Positions 46,555-56,179 of a stretch of DNA of 64,000 nucleotides are shown here, piece by piece (the stretch's first letter is position 1; every line of letters begins with the position of its first letter). This DNA is from an uncultured Flavobacteriaceae bacterium (GTDB lineage: Bacteria > Bacteroidota > Bacteroidia > Flavobacteriales > Flavobacteriaceae). The stretch lies in NCBI GenBank assembly GCA_905181625.1, contig CAJIYJ010000007.1, positions 186,001-250,000 of the forward strand, written 5' to 3'. Below the pieces are notes generated by a model. That model worked only from the letters and a program-made list of their open reading frames with translations, ran no database searches and was not told where the DNA came from. The position numbers were made by a program, and so were the translations under genes.

Positions 46555-47619
46555 ATGTCAATTTACATAACAGGAACTGGTTCATATATTCCAGAATTAA
46601 TAAAAAAAAATCAACAATTTCTTGATAATAAATTTTTAAATTCTGACGGTTCTGAATTTAAAGTTTCTAATGACATATTAATAAAAAAATTTAAAGAAAT
46701 TACAGGAATTGAGGAACGTAGATATGCAAAGAATCATCATAATTCTTCAGATCTAGCCTTTTTTGCTGCTGAAAAAGCTATTAAAGACGCTAATATCAAT
46801 CAAGAAACTATTGATTACATTATTGTAGCTCATAATTTTGGAGATATAAAACATGGAACCAAACAGATTGATCAACTTCCTAGCATAGCTAGTAGAGTTA
46901 AGTATAACTTAGGCATAATTAATCCTGATTGTGTGTGTTATGATTTAATATTTGGATGTCCTGGATGGATTGAGGGAGTAATTCATGCTAATGCCTTTAT
47001 AAAAGCTGGAATTGCTAAAAAATGTTTAGTTATTGGATCGGAAACTTTATCAAGAACAGTTGATGTAAACGATAGAGATTCCATGATATTTGCCGATGGC
47101 GCAGGTGCAACAATTATAGAAGAAAAAGATGATAATTTGAATCAGGGAATTCTTTCTCATAAAACTTGCACATTTTCTAATGAGAATACTTATGATTTAT
47201 TTTTAGGCGAATCATTTGATTCAAATAATAAATCAAAAGAAAAGTATATAAAAATGCATGGGCATAAAATTTATGAATTTGCCATTACGAAGGTTCCACA
47301 AGCACTAAAAGATTGTTTAGAAGCAAGTGGTAAATCAATAAACGATGTTAAAAAGATATTTTTACATCAAGCAAATGAAAAAATGGATGATGCAATGGTA
47401 GATAGGCTTTATAAACTTTACGATTTGCCGAGACCAGAAAATGTAATGCCAATGTCAATTAGAAAATTAGGTAATAGTTCAGTAGCTACAATCCCTACTC
47501 TTTTTGACTTAGTTAAAAATAATAAAATAGAAAATCATTCTCTTAAAAATGGTGATGTTATTTTATTTGGAAGCGTTGGAGCAGGTATGAATGTGAATGC
47601 TATTGCCTATCAAATATAA
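46555..47619 (+). CDS. 3-oxoacyl-ACP synthase III (KAS III/FabH-like)
   Basis: 354 residues, thiolase fold. Catalytic triad visible: C135 in LIFGCPGWIEG, H271 in IFLHQANEKM, N307 in KLGNSSVATIP. FADGAGATIIEE (179-190) is the usual DG-A motif. Somewhat longer than housekeeping FabH (about 320-335), with an inserted stretch near 24-42. Starts fatty-acid chains or makes a special beta-ketoacyl or related product; no other lipid genes adjoin it, so its specific role is open. 41 bp after gcvP, possibly read from the same transcript. Confidence 0.88.
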   Translation: MSIYITGTGSYIPELIKKNQQFLDNKFLNSDGSEFKVSNDILIKKFKEITGIEERRYAKNHHNSSDLAFFAAEKAIKDANINQETIDYIIVAHNFGDIKHGTKQIDQLPSIASRVKYNLGIINPDCVCYDLIFGCPGWIEGVIHANAFIKAGIAKKCLVIGSETLSRTVDVNDRDSMIFADGAGATIIEEKDDNLNQGILSHKTCTFSNENTYDLFLGESFDSNNKSKEKYIKMHGHKIYEFAITKVPQALKDCLEASGKSINDVKKIFLHQANEKMDDAMVDRLYKLYDLPRPENVMPMSIRKLGNSSVATIPTLFDLVKNNKIENHSLKNGDVILFGSVGAGMNVNAIAYQI

Positions 47620-47667
47620 TGTCAAATAAATAAATTTTCATTCCAGCTTTATTATATTCAATATTCA

Positions 47668-47675
47668 TAACTTTG
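47668..47675 (+). promoter_or_regulatory. -7 promoter box for the MlaE/MlaF-like pair
   Basis: TAACTTTG, an exact TAnnTTTG match ending 16 bp before the permease ATG. No TTG at -33. Confidence 0.4.
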
Positions 47676-47691
47676 AATAATTAATAATACT

Positions 47692-48426
47692 ATGTTTTAC
47701 TTAAGTGACATTGGGAAATACTTTATAATGATAAAAATGTCATTTTTCAAACCAAGTAAATGGAAAGTGCTCAGAAAATTAATTTTTAAAGAAATAAATG
47801 ATTTAATAATTGAATCAATACCTATTGTCGCTATTTTATCTTTTTTCATAGGTGCTGTAATATCAATTCAAACTGCTTTAAACCTTAGTAGTCCATTTAT
47901 ATCAAAATCATTAATTGGATTTGCAACAAGACAATCCGTTATACTTGAATTTGCTCCAACATTTATGTCAATAATAATGGCAGGAAAAGTAGGGTCCTAT
48001 ATCACATCAAGTATAGGGACCATGAGAGTTACTGAACAAATAGATGCCCTAGAAGTAATGGGGATAAACCCACTTAATTATCTTGTATTTCCAAAAATAG
48101 TAGCTTTATTATTTTACCCATTCGTTATTACTATTTCAATGTTTGTTGCAATTTTTGGAGGGTTTTTAGCAATGACTTTTGCAGGTGTACCAAGTGAGGC
48201 TTATATCTCTGGAATTCAAATGGAATTCGAACCTTATCACATAGTGTATGCATACATTAAAACATTTTTATTCGCTATAATCTTAGCTACAGTCCCTTCA
48301 TATCATGGGTTTTACATGAAAGGTGGTGCACTAGAAGTTGGTAAAGCGAGTACCTTGTCTTTTGTTTGGACATCTATAATAATAATAGTAGTCAACTTTA
48401 TTATAACTCAATTATTATTAAGCTAA
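47692..48426 (+). CDS. MlaE-family ABC transporter permease
   Basis: 244 residues with five to six hydrophobic segments. The MlaE signature is clear: FFIGAVISIQTALNL near 56-70, EFAPTFMSIIMAGKVGSYITSSIGTMRVTEQIDALEVMGINPLNYLVFPK about 83-132. MlaE permeases work with an ATPase and an MCE (MlaD) protein to move phospholipids between inner and outer membrane. The ATPase overlaps by one base downstream; no MlaD gene follows here. Confidence 0.93.
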   Translation: MFYLSDIGKYFIMIKMSFFKPSKWKVLRKLIFKEINDLIIESIPIVAILSFFIGAVISIQTALNLSSPFISKSLIGFATRQSVILEFAPTFMSIIMAGKVGSYITSSIGTMRVTEQIDALEVMGINPLNYLVFPKIVALLFYPFVITISMFVAIFGGFLAMTFAGVPSEAYISGIQMEFEPYHIVYAYIKTFLFAIILATVPSYHGFYMKGGALEVGKASTLSFVWTSIIIIVVNFIITQLLLS

Positions 48427-49178
48427 TGATAGAAATAAAAAACATAATAAAGTCTTTCAACGAAAGTACAATAGTAAATAATGTGTCTACAACTTTTCTC
48501 AAAGGAAAAACAAATTTAATTATTGGACAAAGTGGTTCTGGAAAAACTGTTCTTTTAAAATGTTTATTAGGATTGCATACACCAGATTCTGGAGAAATAA
48601 TTTATGATGGAGTATCTAATAAAAAGATGAATGATTCCAGTAAAACTTTATTGAGAAGAGAAATGGGAATGGTTTTTCAAGGAAGTGCACTCTTTGATTC
48701 TATGACAGTAATAGAGAATGTGATGTTTCCTTTAACGATGCTCTCTGATAAAAATGATGAAGAAATTAGAGAAAAAGCAGAAATTGCTATTCAAAGGGTT
48801 GAGTTAGAGAAAGCTTACGATAAATTGCCATCTGAACTATCTGGTGGCATGCAAAAGAGAGTGGCAATAGCAAGGGCTATAGTTATGAACCCTAAATATT
48901 TATTTTGTGACGAACCCAACTCAGGGCTAGACCCGAGAACTTCAATTATAATAGATAAATTGATTCAGGAAATTACTAAAGAATTTAATATAACTACGAT
49001 TATCAATTCTCATGATATGAATTCAGTGATGGAAATTGGGGAGAAAATTATTTTTTTAGTTGATGGAGAAAAAAACTGGGAAGGAACAAATAAGGAAATA
49101 TTTAAAACAACAAATCAATCTGTTACAGATTTCGTATACTCGTCAGAGCTATTAAAAAAAGTAAAAAAATATCTATAA
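48426..49178 (+). CDS. MlaF-like ABC transporter ATP-binding protein
   Basis: 250 residues from the ATG at 48426, which overlaps the permease stop (TAATG). Walker A GQSGSGKT at 34-41, Q-loop VFQGSALFDSMTVIENV near 81-97, signature ELSGGMQKRVAIARA near 138-152, Walker B YLFCDEPNSGLDP near 158-170, and the H-loop SHD near 196. The GSALFDSMTV form is typical of MlaF/Ttg2A. An in-frame start 60 bp upstream is rejected because it lies within the permease gene. Convergent with the DUF389 gene (3-bp gap). Confidence 0.94.
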   Translation: MIEIKNIIKSFNESTIVNNVSTTFLKGKTNLIIGQSGSGKTVLLKCLLGLHTPDSGEIIYDGVSNKKMNDSSKTLLRREMGMVFQGSALFDSMTVIENVMFPLTMLSDKNDEEIREKAEIAIQRVELEKAYDKLPSELSGGMQKRVAIARAIVMNPKYLFCDEPNSGLDPRTSIIIDKLIQEITKEFNITTIINSHDMNSVMEIGEKIIFLVDGEKNWEGTNKEIFKTTNQSVTDFVYSSELLKKVKKYL

Positions 49179-49181
49179 ATT

Positions 49182-50654
49182 TTATTTTCTAATCAATTCA
49201 AAAGATTCATTTGAAAGTTTAAAAAATAGCCATTTTTTAAGTTTATTCTCTTGATTTATAATACTTTGCTCTAAAACATCTTCTGACCATTTTACAGTAA
49301 ATACCGGAATGGTGTCATTTGGCGAAATTTCCATTAGATAATTAAACTCTTCAATATCTTCATAATTAAATTTTACTTCATCTAGAATAGATTGATAAAA
49401 AAGGTTATTATTTTCTATTTTCTCAAGTCTATTTATTTTTTTTGTTAAAATCTCGATTTGATTAGACTTATTTATTAAATCTAAAGAATCTCTATATCTA
49501 AGTTCACTTAAAAAACGTTTTTGTTCCTTAAAATCATTCTCAATTTCCAGCTGATTAAAAACAATCTCAGTTAATGATAAATTAGGGTACTTTTTTAATT
49601 TGGCTTTAAGGAGATCAATAGTTTCCATTGAAATAGGCTCTAATCCAAAAGTATTTAATACAATTTTAGATTTTTTATCTAACCATGGCCAAACAAAATT
49701 AGATGACATATCATCATAGTTATAATTAATAATAGCAGTCTTTTCTAAATAATCTTTATTCTTTAATCCGTCTAGCTCAACTCTTAAAAATTCATTAGCT
49801 GAATTTTTAAATTTACTTTCATTAAGAACTCCAGAAAATGTAAAAAATGCTGGAATAAGCATCAAAACTGAAAAGATAGTAACTAAACGAGCAATTGTGG
49901 TTCTTCTTTTTGAATTAGCATAATTTATCATTGGGAATCTCAGTAACTTAACCACCAAATAAGTAGCTAAAACTATGTAAAGAGTATTAATCATAAATAA
50001 ATACATAGCTCCTAACGCAAAATAAGGTTTGCCAGTCGCTAAACCAAAGCCAACAGTGCAAAGTGGTGGCATAAGAGCTGTAGCAATCGCTACACCAAAA
50101 ACTACTGAAGAGATCGTTCCTTTTTTTGTTCTTGCAATAATAAGCGCTAGTCCCCCAAAAAAAGCAATTAGAACATCTCTAATGTCTGGCTTTGTTCTGG
50201 ACAAAAGTTCAGAAGACTCTTCTCTAAGAGGGAAAAAAGAAAAAAACAAATAAGCAGTAAGAACACTTAAAATGACCATCACTGTGAAGTTTATCAATGA
50301 TTTTTTTAAAGTCTCTAAGTCATTTATGGCAATCGACATACCAAAACCTAATATTGGACCCATTAATGGAGAAATCAACATCGCCCCAATCACAACTGGA
50401 ATAGAGTTAGCATTTAATCCAACCGAAGCGACAAAAATCGAACAAATCAATATCCATGCATTAGGACCTTTAATCGAAATATCGTTTTTTATAGAAATCA
50501 ATGTAGTCTCTTTATCTGTATCTTTTCTAAAATCTAATACTTCTTTTAAAAAAGAGAATAAAGAAAAAAACAATCCTTTAGCATTTTTAGAAATGGATTG
50601 ATTTTCGGAATTTACATTTGACTCTTCATCTGAAAAATTAAATTTAGTTTCCAT
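49182..50654 (-). CDS. DUF389 domain integral membrane protein
   Basis: 490 residues. A DUF389 membrane core of about seven segments in residues 65-270 (GPNAWILICSIFVASVGLNANSIPVVIGAMLISPLMGPILGFGMSIAI... GGLALIIARTKKGTISSVVFGVAIATALMPPLCTVGFGLATG), then a soluble C-terminal region (about 275-490) with a helical, coiled-coil-like part near 370-420. Function of the family is not established. It ends a minus-strand series starting with pdhA and is 4 bp behind the nucleotidyltransferase gene. Confidence 0.9.
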   Translation of the reverse strand: METKFNFSDEESNVNSENQSISKNAKGLFFSLFSFLKEVLDFRKDTDKETTLISIKNDISIKGPNAWILICSIFVASVGLNANSIPVVIGAMLISPLMGPILGFGMSIAINDLETLKKSLINFTVMVILSVLTAYLFFSFFPLREESSELLSRTKPDIRDVLIAFFGGLALIIARTKKGTISSVVFGVAIATALMPPLCTVGFGLATGKPYFALGAMYLFMINTLYIVLATYLVVKLLRFPMINYANSKRRTTIARLVTIFSVLMLIPAFFTFSGVLNESKFKNSANEFLRVELDGLKNKDYLEKTAIINYNYDDMSSNFVWPWLDKKSKIVLNTFGLEPISMETIDLLKAKLKKYPNLSLTEIVFNQLEIENDFKEQKRFLSELRYRDSLDLINKSNQIEILTKKINRLEKIENNNLFYQSILDEVKFNYEDIEEFNYLMEISPNDTIPVFTVKWSEDVLEQSIINQENKLKKWLFFKLSNESFELIRK

Positions 50655-50658
50655 AAAA

Positions 50659-51063
50659 TTATTTTTGTTTAAGACCGGTTAAGTCCGACGAACTTCTAAT
50701 CTTATCACCTAAACCATCTGCCATTTGAATATTATGTTTTTTACAAATAACCGATTCAGGAACTTCTTCTGTACTTCTATCTCCACCATTAGCAAAGATA
50801 TCAGGCTTGATAGATTCAAGAGAAGCACATACTGTCTTATCCATATCAATCGATAAAAAAACTTCATCAACCACTTTAAGTGACTTAACAATTTCTACTC
50901 TATCCTTCTCATCCATAAATGGTTTTCCTTTTTTTAAAACACATTGATGATTATTATTAACAATAACCACTAATCTATCTCCTAATTCTTTTGATAGTTT
51001 TAAATACTCTAGATGTCCAACATGAATTGGATCAAAATAACCACTAACTGCAACTGTTTTCAT
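50659..51063 (-). CDS. Cytidylyltransferase/adenylyltransferase-family protein (RfaE/TagD-like)
   Basis: 134 residues. GYFDPIHVGHLEYLKLSKELGDRLVVIVNN (8-37) contains the HxGH nucleotide-transfer motif (H14-H17); C-terminal KIRSSSDL is the equivalent of the RTSxxI motif. FANGGDRSTEEVPE near 91-104 is a substrate loop. Relatives attach CTP or ATP to sugar- or glycerol-phosphates; substrate unknown here. Start overlaps the SprT gene stop by 4 bp. Confidence 0.85.
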   Translation of the reverse strand: MKTVAVSGYFDPIHVGHLEYLKLSKELGDRLVVIVNNNHQCVLKKGKPFMDEKDRVEIVKSLKVVDEVFLSIDMDKTVCASLESIKPDIFANGGDRSTEEVPESVICKKHNIQMADGLGDKIRSSSDLTGLKQK

Positions 51064-51665
51064 TTTTCTATTGATTTAATTCTTGCTACAGGAGAAAACA
51101 AATACTCTCTTCCCGAAGACAGTTCTTTACAAATATATCTTTTTCTCAATTTACGTTTAACTAAAAAAACTTTACCTTGATCATATTCGAATAAACAATC
51201 TTCTGAAAGATCATTTAAAAAGATTTTATTATCATTAAAATAATCATATTTATTTAATGCAACAACTAAGTTTGTGTCAGAATCTGTAGATGCAGAAGGG
51301 TTTTTAATATGAGTTGCTAATTTTGAAAGAATATCGTTTGGAAAAATTTTATTATTTAAAAAAGGCAACATCAATAACTTATATGTATTCTTCCACTCGA
51401 CTCCATGAGGATTAACTCTTTTTTTAATGTTTTTATACACTTTAAAATGTGCTAATTCATGGATTAAAGTTATTAGGAACCTGTATTTATTATTAATATG
51501 ATTTAAAGTAATCTGGTTAGATCCATTTCTTAATTTTTTAAAATCACCATGTTTGGTTTTTCTAACCTTAACAATTTTAATATTAAGATGTTTTTCAAAA
51601 ATCAAAGGTTTAACTAATTCGTGGGAGGCTTCGGGTATTAGTTCTAATATATCAAATTCAATCAT
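51060..51665 (-). CDS. SprT-like zinc metalloprotease-fold protein
   Basis: 201 residues. Zincin motif HELAH at 69-73 with the third histidine in NPHGVEWK (H87), as in the SprT family. There is no C-terminal four-Cys zinc ribbon: the tail is KRKLRKRYICKELSSGREYLFSPVARI. SPRTN relatives degrade DNA-protein crosslinks, but the role of short bacterial SprT proteins is unproven. Overlaps both neighbours by 4 bp, so it belongs to one operon. Confidence 0.85.
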   Translation of the reverse strand: MIEFDILELIPEASHELVKPLIFEKHLNIKIVKVRKTKHGDFKKLRNGSNQITLNHINNKYRFLITLIHELAHFKVYKNIKKRVNPHGVEWKNTYKLLMLPFLNNKIFPNDILSKLATHIKNPSASTDSDTNLVVALNKYDYFNDNKIFLNDLSEDCLFEYDQGKVFLVKRKLRKRYICKELSSGREYLFSPVARIKSIEK

Positions 51666-52333
51666 GGGTTTGAAGTAGAAACCGGAATAGTTTTTCCGTT
51701 AAAAAGTTTGTTCCCTTCTGTTGAAAAATTGTAAATATAGTTTGCCATTTCTAACGGACTTACTTTAGCTTGAAAACCTGGAAATGCTTCTTCTAACATT
51801 TCTGTTTGAACAGCTCCTAAAGCTAGACAGTTAAAGCTTGGACCTGAGTCTTTAAATTCTTCACTTAACATTTCAGTTAAAATGTTTAAAGCTCCTTTAC
51901 TGCTAGAGTAAGCAGAAAGGCCAGGGAATTTGCTAGAGCCACCAATTCCTCCAATACTACTAATGTTGACGACATGACTTTTTTTATGAAAACCAGGTAA
52001 GAGTAATCTAATTAGTTCAGCTAATCCAAATACATTGACTTTGTAAATTGATTCAAAATCATTAAATGAAGTTTCAGAAAATGGCTTATTAATTAAACTT
52101 CCAGCATTATTAATTAAAATATCTACTTGGCTAAAATCATTTAAAATAAGTTTAACTGTTTTTAAAATTGATTTTTCACATGAAATATCCAATTCATAAG
52201 CTGTAACGTTTGGAATATTTAATTTAGAGATACTTCTAGATAAAGCAATAACCTTATAACCTTTATCACAAAATAACTTTGTCAATTCAAACCCTATACC
52301 TCTACTCGCTCCAGTAATAATTACATTTTTCAT
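51662..52333 (-). CDS. Short-chain dehydrogenase/reductase (SDR)
   Basis: 223 residues. Classical SDR motifs: TGASRGIG at 7-14 (cofactor), NNAG at 75-78, S126 region in NISSIGG, and catalytic Y142/K146 in YSSSKGALN. R11 and R33 suggest NADP preference. Substrate unknown. It follows pdhC by 9 bp and overlaps the SprT gene, so it is co-transcribed with pyruvate dehydrogenase genes, which does not itself indicate its substrate. Confidence 0.92.
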   Translation of the reverse strand: MKNVIITGASRGIGFELTKLFCDKGYKVIALSRSISKLNIPNVTAYELDISCEKSILKTVKLILNDFSQVDILINNAGSLINKPFSETSFNDFESIYKVNVFGLAELIRLLLPGFHKKSHVVNISSIGGIGGSSKFPGLSAYSSSKGALNILTEMLSEEFKDSGPSFNCLALGAVQTEMLEEAFPGFQAKVSPLEMANYIYNFSTEGNKLFNGKTIPVSTSNP

Positions 52334-52342
52334 GAAAGGCTT

Positions 52343-53944
52343 TTAAACTAACATCGTTACTGGGTTTTCTATATAACCCTTTAGAGTCTCTAAAAATAGA
52401 GATCCAGTAACACCATCAACCGTTCTATGGTCACATGCTAAAGTTAACTTCATAGTGTTACCAACTTGTATTTTATCCTCTTTTACAACTGGTTTTTGAA
52501 CAATACTTCCAACAGATAATATTGCTGAATTTGGCTGATTAATTATTGAGGTGAATTCTTGAATTCCAAACATACCTAAATTAGACACAGTAAAAGTACT
52601 CCCTTGCATCTGTTCGGGAAGAAGTTTTTTATCTCTAGCTTTAGCAGCATAATCTTTTATCATAGCTCCAGTTTCAGGTAGAGATTTTTGATCTGCAAAA
52701 CGAATTACAGGAACTACTAAGCCGTCAGTAATCCCAACAGCTACACCAATATGAACATAATGGTTTAACCTTATCTTGTCCTCAAACCATTGAGAATTAA
52801 CCCTAGGGTGTTGTTTTAAAGATATAGCACAAGCTTTAACTATAATATCATTAAAAGAAATTTTGGTGTCCGGTATAGTGTTGTATTGCTTTCTGAAAGC
52901 AATCGCATTGTCCATATCAAACTCTACACTTAAATAATAATGAGGGGCTGTAAACTTAGATTCTTTTAATCTTTTAGCTATAACTTTTCTCATTTGAGAA
53001 TTTTCAATTTCTTCAAAATCTTCAGTTTCAGAATGATTACTCCGAATACTCATTAATGGAATGTCTGATTTTAAGGGAATAAAGTTCTCAATATCTTCTT
53101 TTACTATTCTACCATTATCTCCAGAACCTTTTACTAAAAGTAAGTCAATGTTTTTTTCTTTAGCTATTTTCTTTGCAAGTGGAGACACTAAGATTCTATC
53201 AGAATCAATTTTTGATTTACCTTCATCCACTACTGGTTTAGTAACTTCAATTTTATTTTCAGTTAAAATTTCTTTTTCTGAACTGTTTACAGAAACACCT
53301 AATTCTCCTGCTTCATATTTTTTAATTTCTGACTGAAAGTTAGCACCTTCATCTCCAATAATAGCTAATAGACTATCAACTAAAGCAGTTTCCCCTTCTT
53401 TAATTCCAATATACAATAGTGTACCCTCTTGGAACGATTCAAACTCCATAGTAGCCTTATCAGTTTCTATTTCAGCCAAGATATCTCCTTCTTTTACTTG
53501 ATCTCCAATATTAACTAACCAAGAAGAAACAGTACCTTCTTCCATTGTGTCACTTAGTCTAGGCATGGTCACTACCTTGTAATTGAGGTTAGTATTTACT
53601 TCTGTATTTATTATATCTAAACTTTCTGTTTGCTCTATTTGATCTACTAAATCTAATTGTCCATTATTAGGTTTTTCAACAACAAGTAATGAAGAAATAT
53701 CTTCATCTTTTTCACCAACAATAGCTAACAAAGTATCTACAGCTGCTGTTTCACCTTCTTTAATTCCGATATGCAAAAGAGTTCCCTCATAAAAAGACTC
53801 AAACTCCATCGTAGCTTTGTCAGTTTCTATTTCAGCTAAAATATCACCCTCTTTTACTTGATCTCCAATATTTATAAGCCACTTAGCAACTACACCCTCT
53901 TCCATTGTGTCGCTTAATCTGGGCATGTTTATTATTTGTGCCAT
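52343..53944 (-). CDS. pdhC: Pyruvate dehydrogenase E2 (dihydrolipoamide acetyltransferase), two lipoyl domains
   Basis: 533 residues. Lipoyl domain 1 at 1-78 (lipoylated K43 in DKATMEF) and lipoyl domain 2 at 124-198 (K163); the two are exactly 120 residues apart and nearly identical. Peripheral subunit-binding domain near 245-285 (VSPLAKKIAKEKNIDLLLVKGSGDNGRIVKEDI) and the acyltransferase core 310-533 with catalytic DHRTVDG near 507-513. It transfers acetyl groups to CoA. The start overlaps the pdhA stop by one base. E1 beta and E3 are not in the window. Confidence 0.96.
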   Translation of the reverse strand: MAQIINMPRLSDTMEEGVVAKWLINIGDQVKEGDILAEIETDKATMEFESFYEGTLLHIGIKEGETAAVDTLLAIVGEKDEDISSLLVVEKPNNGQLDLVDQIEQTESLDIINTEVNTNLNYKVVTMPRLSDTMEEGTVSSWLVNIGDQVKEGDILAEIETDKATMEFESFQEGTLLYIGIKEGETALVDSLLAIIGDEGANFQSEIKKYEAGELGVSVNSSEKEILTENKIEVTKPVVDEGKSKIDSDRILVSPLAKKIAKEKNIDLLLVKGSGDNGRIVKEDIENFIPLKSDIPLMSIRSNHSETEDFEEIENSQMRKVIAKRLKESKFTAPHYYLSVEFDMDNAIAFRKQYNTIPDTKISFNDIIVKACAISLKQHPRVNSQWFEDKIRLNHYVHIGVAVGITDGLVVPVIRFADQKSLPETGAMIKDYAAKARDKKLLPEQMQGSTFTVSNLGMFGIQEFTSIINQPNSAILSVGSIVQKPVVKEDKIQVGNTMKLTLACDHRTVDGVTGSLFLETLKGYIENPVTMLV

Positions 53945-54945
53945 TATTTTAATTTATGAGAAATAAAGTTATAGTCTTCTTGTTCATAAACGGCATCATA
54001 CATCACACTTTTATCTGGATAAGGAGATTCTTCAGCAAATTTCTCACATTCCAAAACTTTAGATTTGATAGACTGATCAATTATTGAGATCTCATCCTCA
54101 GAAGCGAATTCGTTTTCTAAAATCATTTTTTTCACCTGACTTATTGGATCAATTTTTCTGTATTCATTAACTTCATCTTTTGTTCTATATTTTTGAGCAT
54201 CTGACATAGAGTGTCCTCTGTACCTGTAAGTCTTCATTTCTAAAAAACTTGGACCACCTCCTTTTCTAGCTCTAGAAATAGCCTCATCAAGAGCTTCAGC
54301 GACTTTAATAGGATTCATTCCGTCAACTGGGCCACACGGCATTTCATAACCCAAGCCTAATTTCCAAATATCAGAATGATTAGAAGTTCTTTCAACAGAT
54401 GTTCCCATAGCGTATCCGTTGTTTTCAACAACAAAAACGACAGGTAGCTTCCATAGCATTGCTAAGTTTAAAGTTTCATGTAAAGAACCTTGACGAACAG
54501 CTCCATCTCCCATAAAACAAAGAGTTACTGCTCCTCTATTAAAATACTTATCGCCAAATGCCATTCCAGCTCCTAATGGAATTTGTCCACCAACAATACC
54601 ATGACCTCCATGAAACCTATGCTCTTTAGAAAAAATATGCATAGATCCGCCTAAACCCATAGAAGTTCCAGTAGATTTTCCATATAATTCCGCCATTATT
54701 CTTTTGGGGTCTACACCCATTCCAATAGGCATAACATGATTCCTGTAAGCAGTTATCATCCTGTCTTTATTAAGATCCATAACATGGAGAGCTCCTGCAA
54801 GTACAGCCTCTTGTCCATTATATAGATGTAGAAATCCTCTTACTTTTTGTTGGATATAAACAGCAGCCAATTTGTCTTCAAATTTTCTCCAAAAAAGCAT
54901 GTCTTCATACCATTTTAAATAAGTTTCTTTGGTAATTTCTTTCAT
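53944..54945 (-). CDS. pdhA: Pyruvate dehydrogenase E1 component, alpha subunit
   Basis: 333 residues. TPP-binding motif GDGAVRQGSLHETLNLAMLWKLPVVFVVENNGYAMGTS near 147-184, GGSMHIFSKEHRFHGGHGIVGGQIPLGAG near 100-128, and the phosphorylation-loop-like RYRGHSMSDAQKYR near 240-253. It decarboxylates pyruvate with the beta subunit, encoded elsewhere. A perfect promoter lies upstream. First gene of a six-gene minus-strand operon. Confidence 0.97.
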   Translation of the reverse strand: MKEITKETYLKWYEDMLFWRKFEDKLAAVYIQQKVRGFLHLYNGQEAVLAGALHVMDLNKDRMITAYRNHVMPIGMGVDPKRIMAELYGKSTGTSMGLGGSMHIFSKEHRFHGGHGIVGGQIPLGAGMAFGDKYFNRGAVTLCFMGDGAVRQGSLHETLNLAMLWKLPVVFVVENNGYAMGTSVERTSNHSDIWKLGLGYEMPCGPVDGMNPIKVAEALDEAISRARKGGGPSFLEMKTYRYRGHSMSDAQKYRTKDEVNEYRKIDPISQVKKMILENEFASEDEISIIDQSIKSKVLECEKFAEESPYPDKSVMYDAVYEQEDYNFISHKLK

Positions 54946-54973
54946 TAATTGATTAAATATTTTTTAAAATAAA

Positions 54974-55004
54974 CAAACCTAATATCACTAATTTATTATG
55001 TCAA
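54974..55004 (-). promoter_or_regulatory. Promoter of the pdhA-pdhC operon
   Basis: Minus strand: TTG at 55004-55002, 20 bp, TAGGTTTG at 54981-54974, an exact Bacteroidota consensus match. The box ends 29 bp before the pdhA ATG. Confidence 0.8.
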
Positions 55005-55051
55005 AGTTAACATATCTATACAATTCATTAAAGATATTAAGAAAAAAATAA

Positions 55052-56179
55052 TTAATAAAAATTATAAGTAAAAGAAAACCTAAGAGTATTTTCTAATGGA
55101 CTAATAACTGATGAGGTTGATAATAGGTATGATAAATCTAAATTAATATCGGTAAGTTTAAAACCAGTTCCAAATGTTAAATATTTTCTTGCACCTTTAT
55201 TTTCATGTTCATTAAAATAACCAGCTCTTAATGCAAAAGAGTCGTTATACAGGTATTCTAACCCAAAAGCTAATGTGATTTCTTGTAACTCTTCGCTAAA
55301 ACCGTCAGGAGCATCTCCAAAAGATTTAAAAACTCCAGATAAAAAACCTACATCTACCTGATTGTATCCTATTATTTGGTCATTAGAATTATAAATGGGA
55401 ACACTAGGAGAAGGAACTAATAATTTATTAAGTTCAATATTAAGTGAAATTTTATTTGAAGAGTCAAATATAAAATCAAAAGCTGTTCCAATTTTTAAAT
55501 TAGTGGGAATAAAATTCTTTCTACCCAACTCTTCATATTTCATTCTTGGACCCAAATTAGACAAATTAAAACCAGCTCTCCAAATTCCATTAAAATTTTT
55601 GTAAGCTCTTACATCAGATTGATAAAACCCTGAGATATCAACTGCAAAAGAACTTGCAGAATCTGAATCTGAATCTACAGATTGGAGCTTTACATCAGAC
55701 ATTAAAAACCTTCCTGTAACCGCCATTGCAAAATAATCACTAAGTTTTAATGCATAAGAAGCATCCAAAGTAAATTCATTAGGGTTCTCGAGAATAGGAA
55801 TGTCTTGTGGGTTTTGAATTATATCTATATCGCCTAAACTGAAATATTTGAAACTTGCAGACCACGAACTCCTTTCATCGATTACATTAAAGTAATTAAT
55901 ATTAGCTAAAAATACATCACTAACTAACTTGCTTAAATAAGGGGTATAACTGACCCCTAGCCCTCCAATTTGATCTGAAAAAACATATTTTGAAGGATTC
56001 CAATGTTGAGAAAATGCATCAGGAGAGGTTGCTACTCCTTGCTCTCCTAACCCTGAGGCTCTAGCATCAGCAGAAATCATTAAAAAAGGAACGGCTGTAG
56101 TTATAACCCTTCTTTCTTGAGAGAAATTAGCTTTGACTATTAATATAAAAAAGAAAATTAAAAGATATTTTTTATTCAT
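55052..56179 (-). CDS. porV: Type IX secretion outer-membrane protein PorV (LptO)
   Basis: 375 residues. Signal peptide 1-20 (cleavage after NFSQ), then PFLMISADARASGLGEQGVATSPDAFSQHWNPSKYVF near 30-66, the hallmark N-terminus of PorV, and a FadL-like beta-barrel ending in the aromatic FSFTYNFY. PorV shuttles T9SS cargo from the SprA translocon to the PorU sortase. In Flavobacterium johnsoniae porU lies between porV and gldJ; here the divergent gldJ is the next gene and porU is missing. The 107-bp downstream gap precedes pdhA. Confidence 0.93.
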   Translation of the reverse strand: MNKKYLLIFFFILIVKANFSQERRVITTAVPFLMISADARASGLGEQGVATSPDAFSQHWNPSKYVFSDQIGGLGVSYTPYLSKLVSDVFLANINYFNVIDERSSWSASFKYFSLGDIDIIQNPQDIPILENPNEFTLDASYALKLSDYFAMAVTGRFLMSDVKLQSVDSDSDSASSFAVDISGFYQSDVRAYKNFNGIWRAGFNLSNLGPRMKYEELGRKNFIPTNLKIGTAFDFIFDSSNKISLNIELNKLLVPSPSVPIYNSNDQIIGYNQVDVGFLSGVFKSFGDAPDGFSEELQEITLAFGLEYLYNDSFALRAGYFNEHENKGARKYLTFGTGFKLTDINLDLSYLLSTSSVISPLENTLRFSFTYNFY

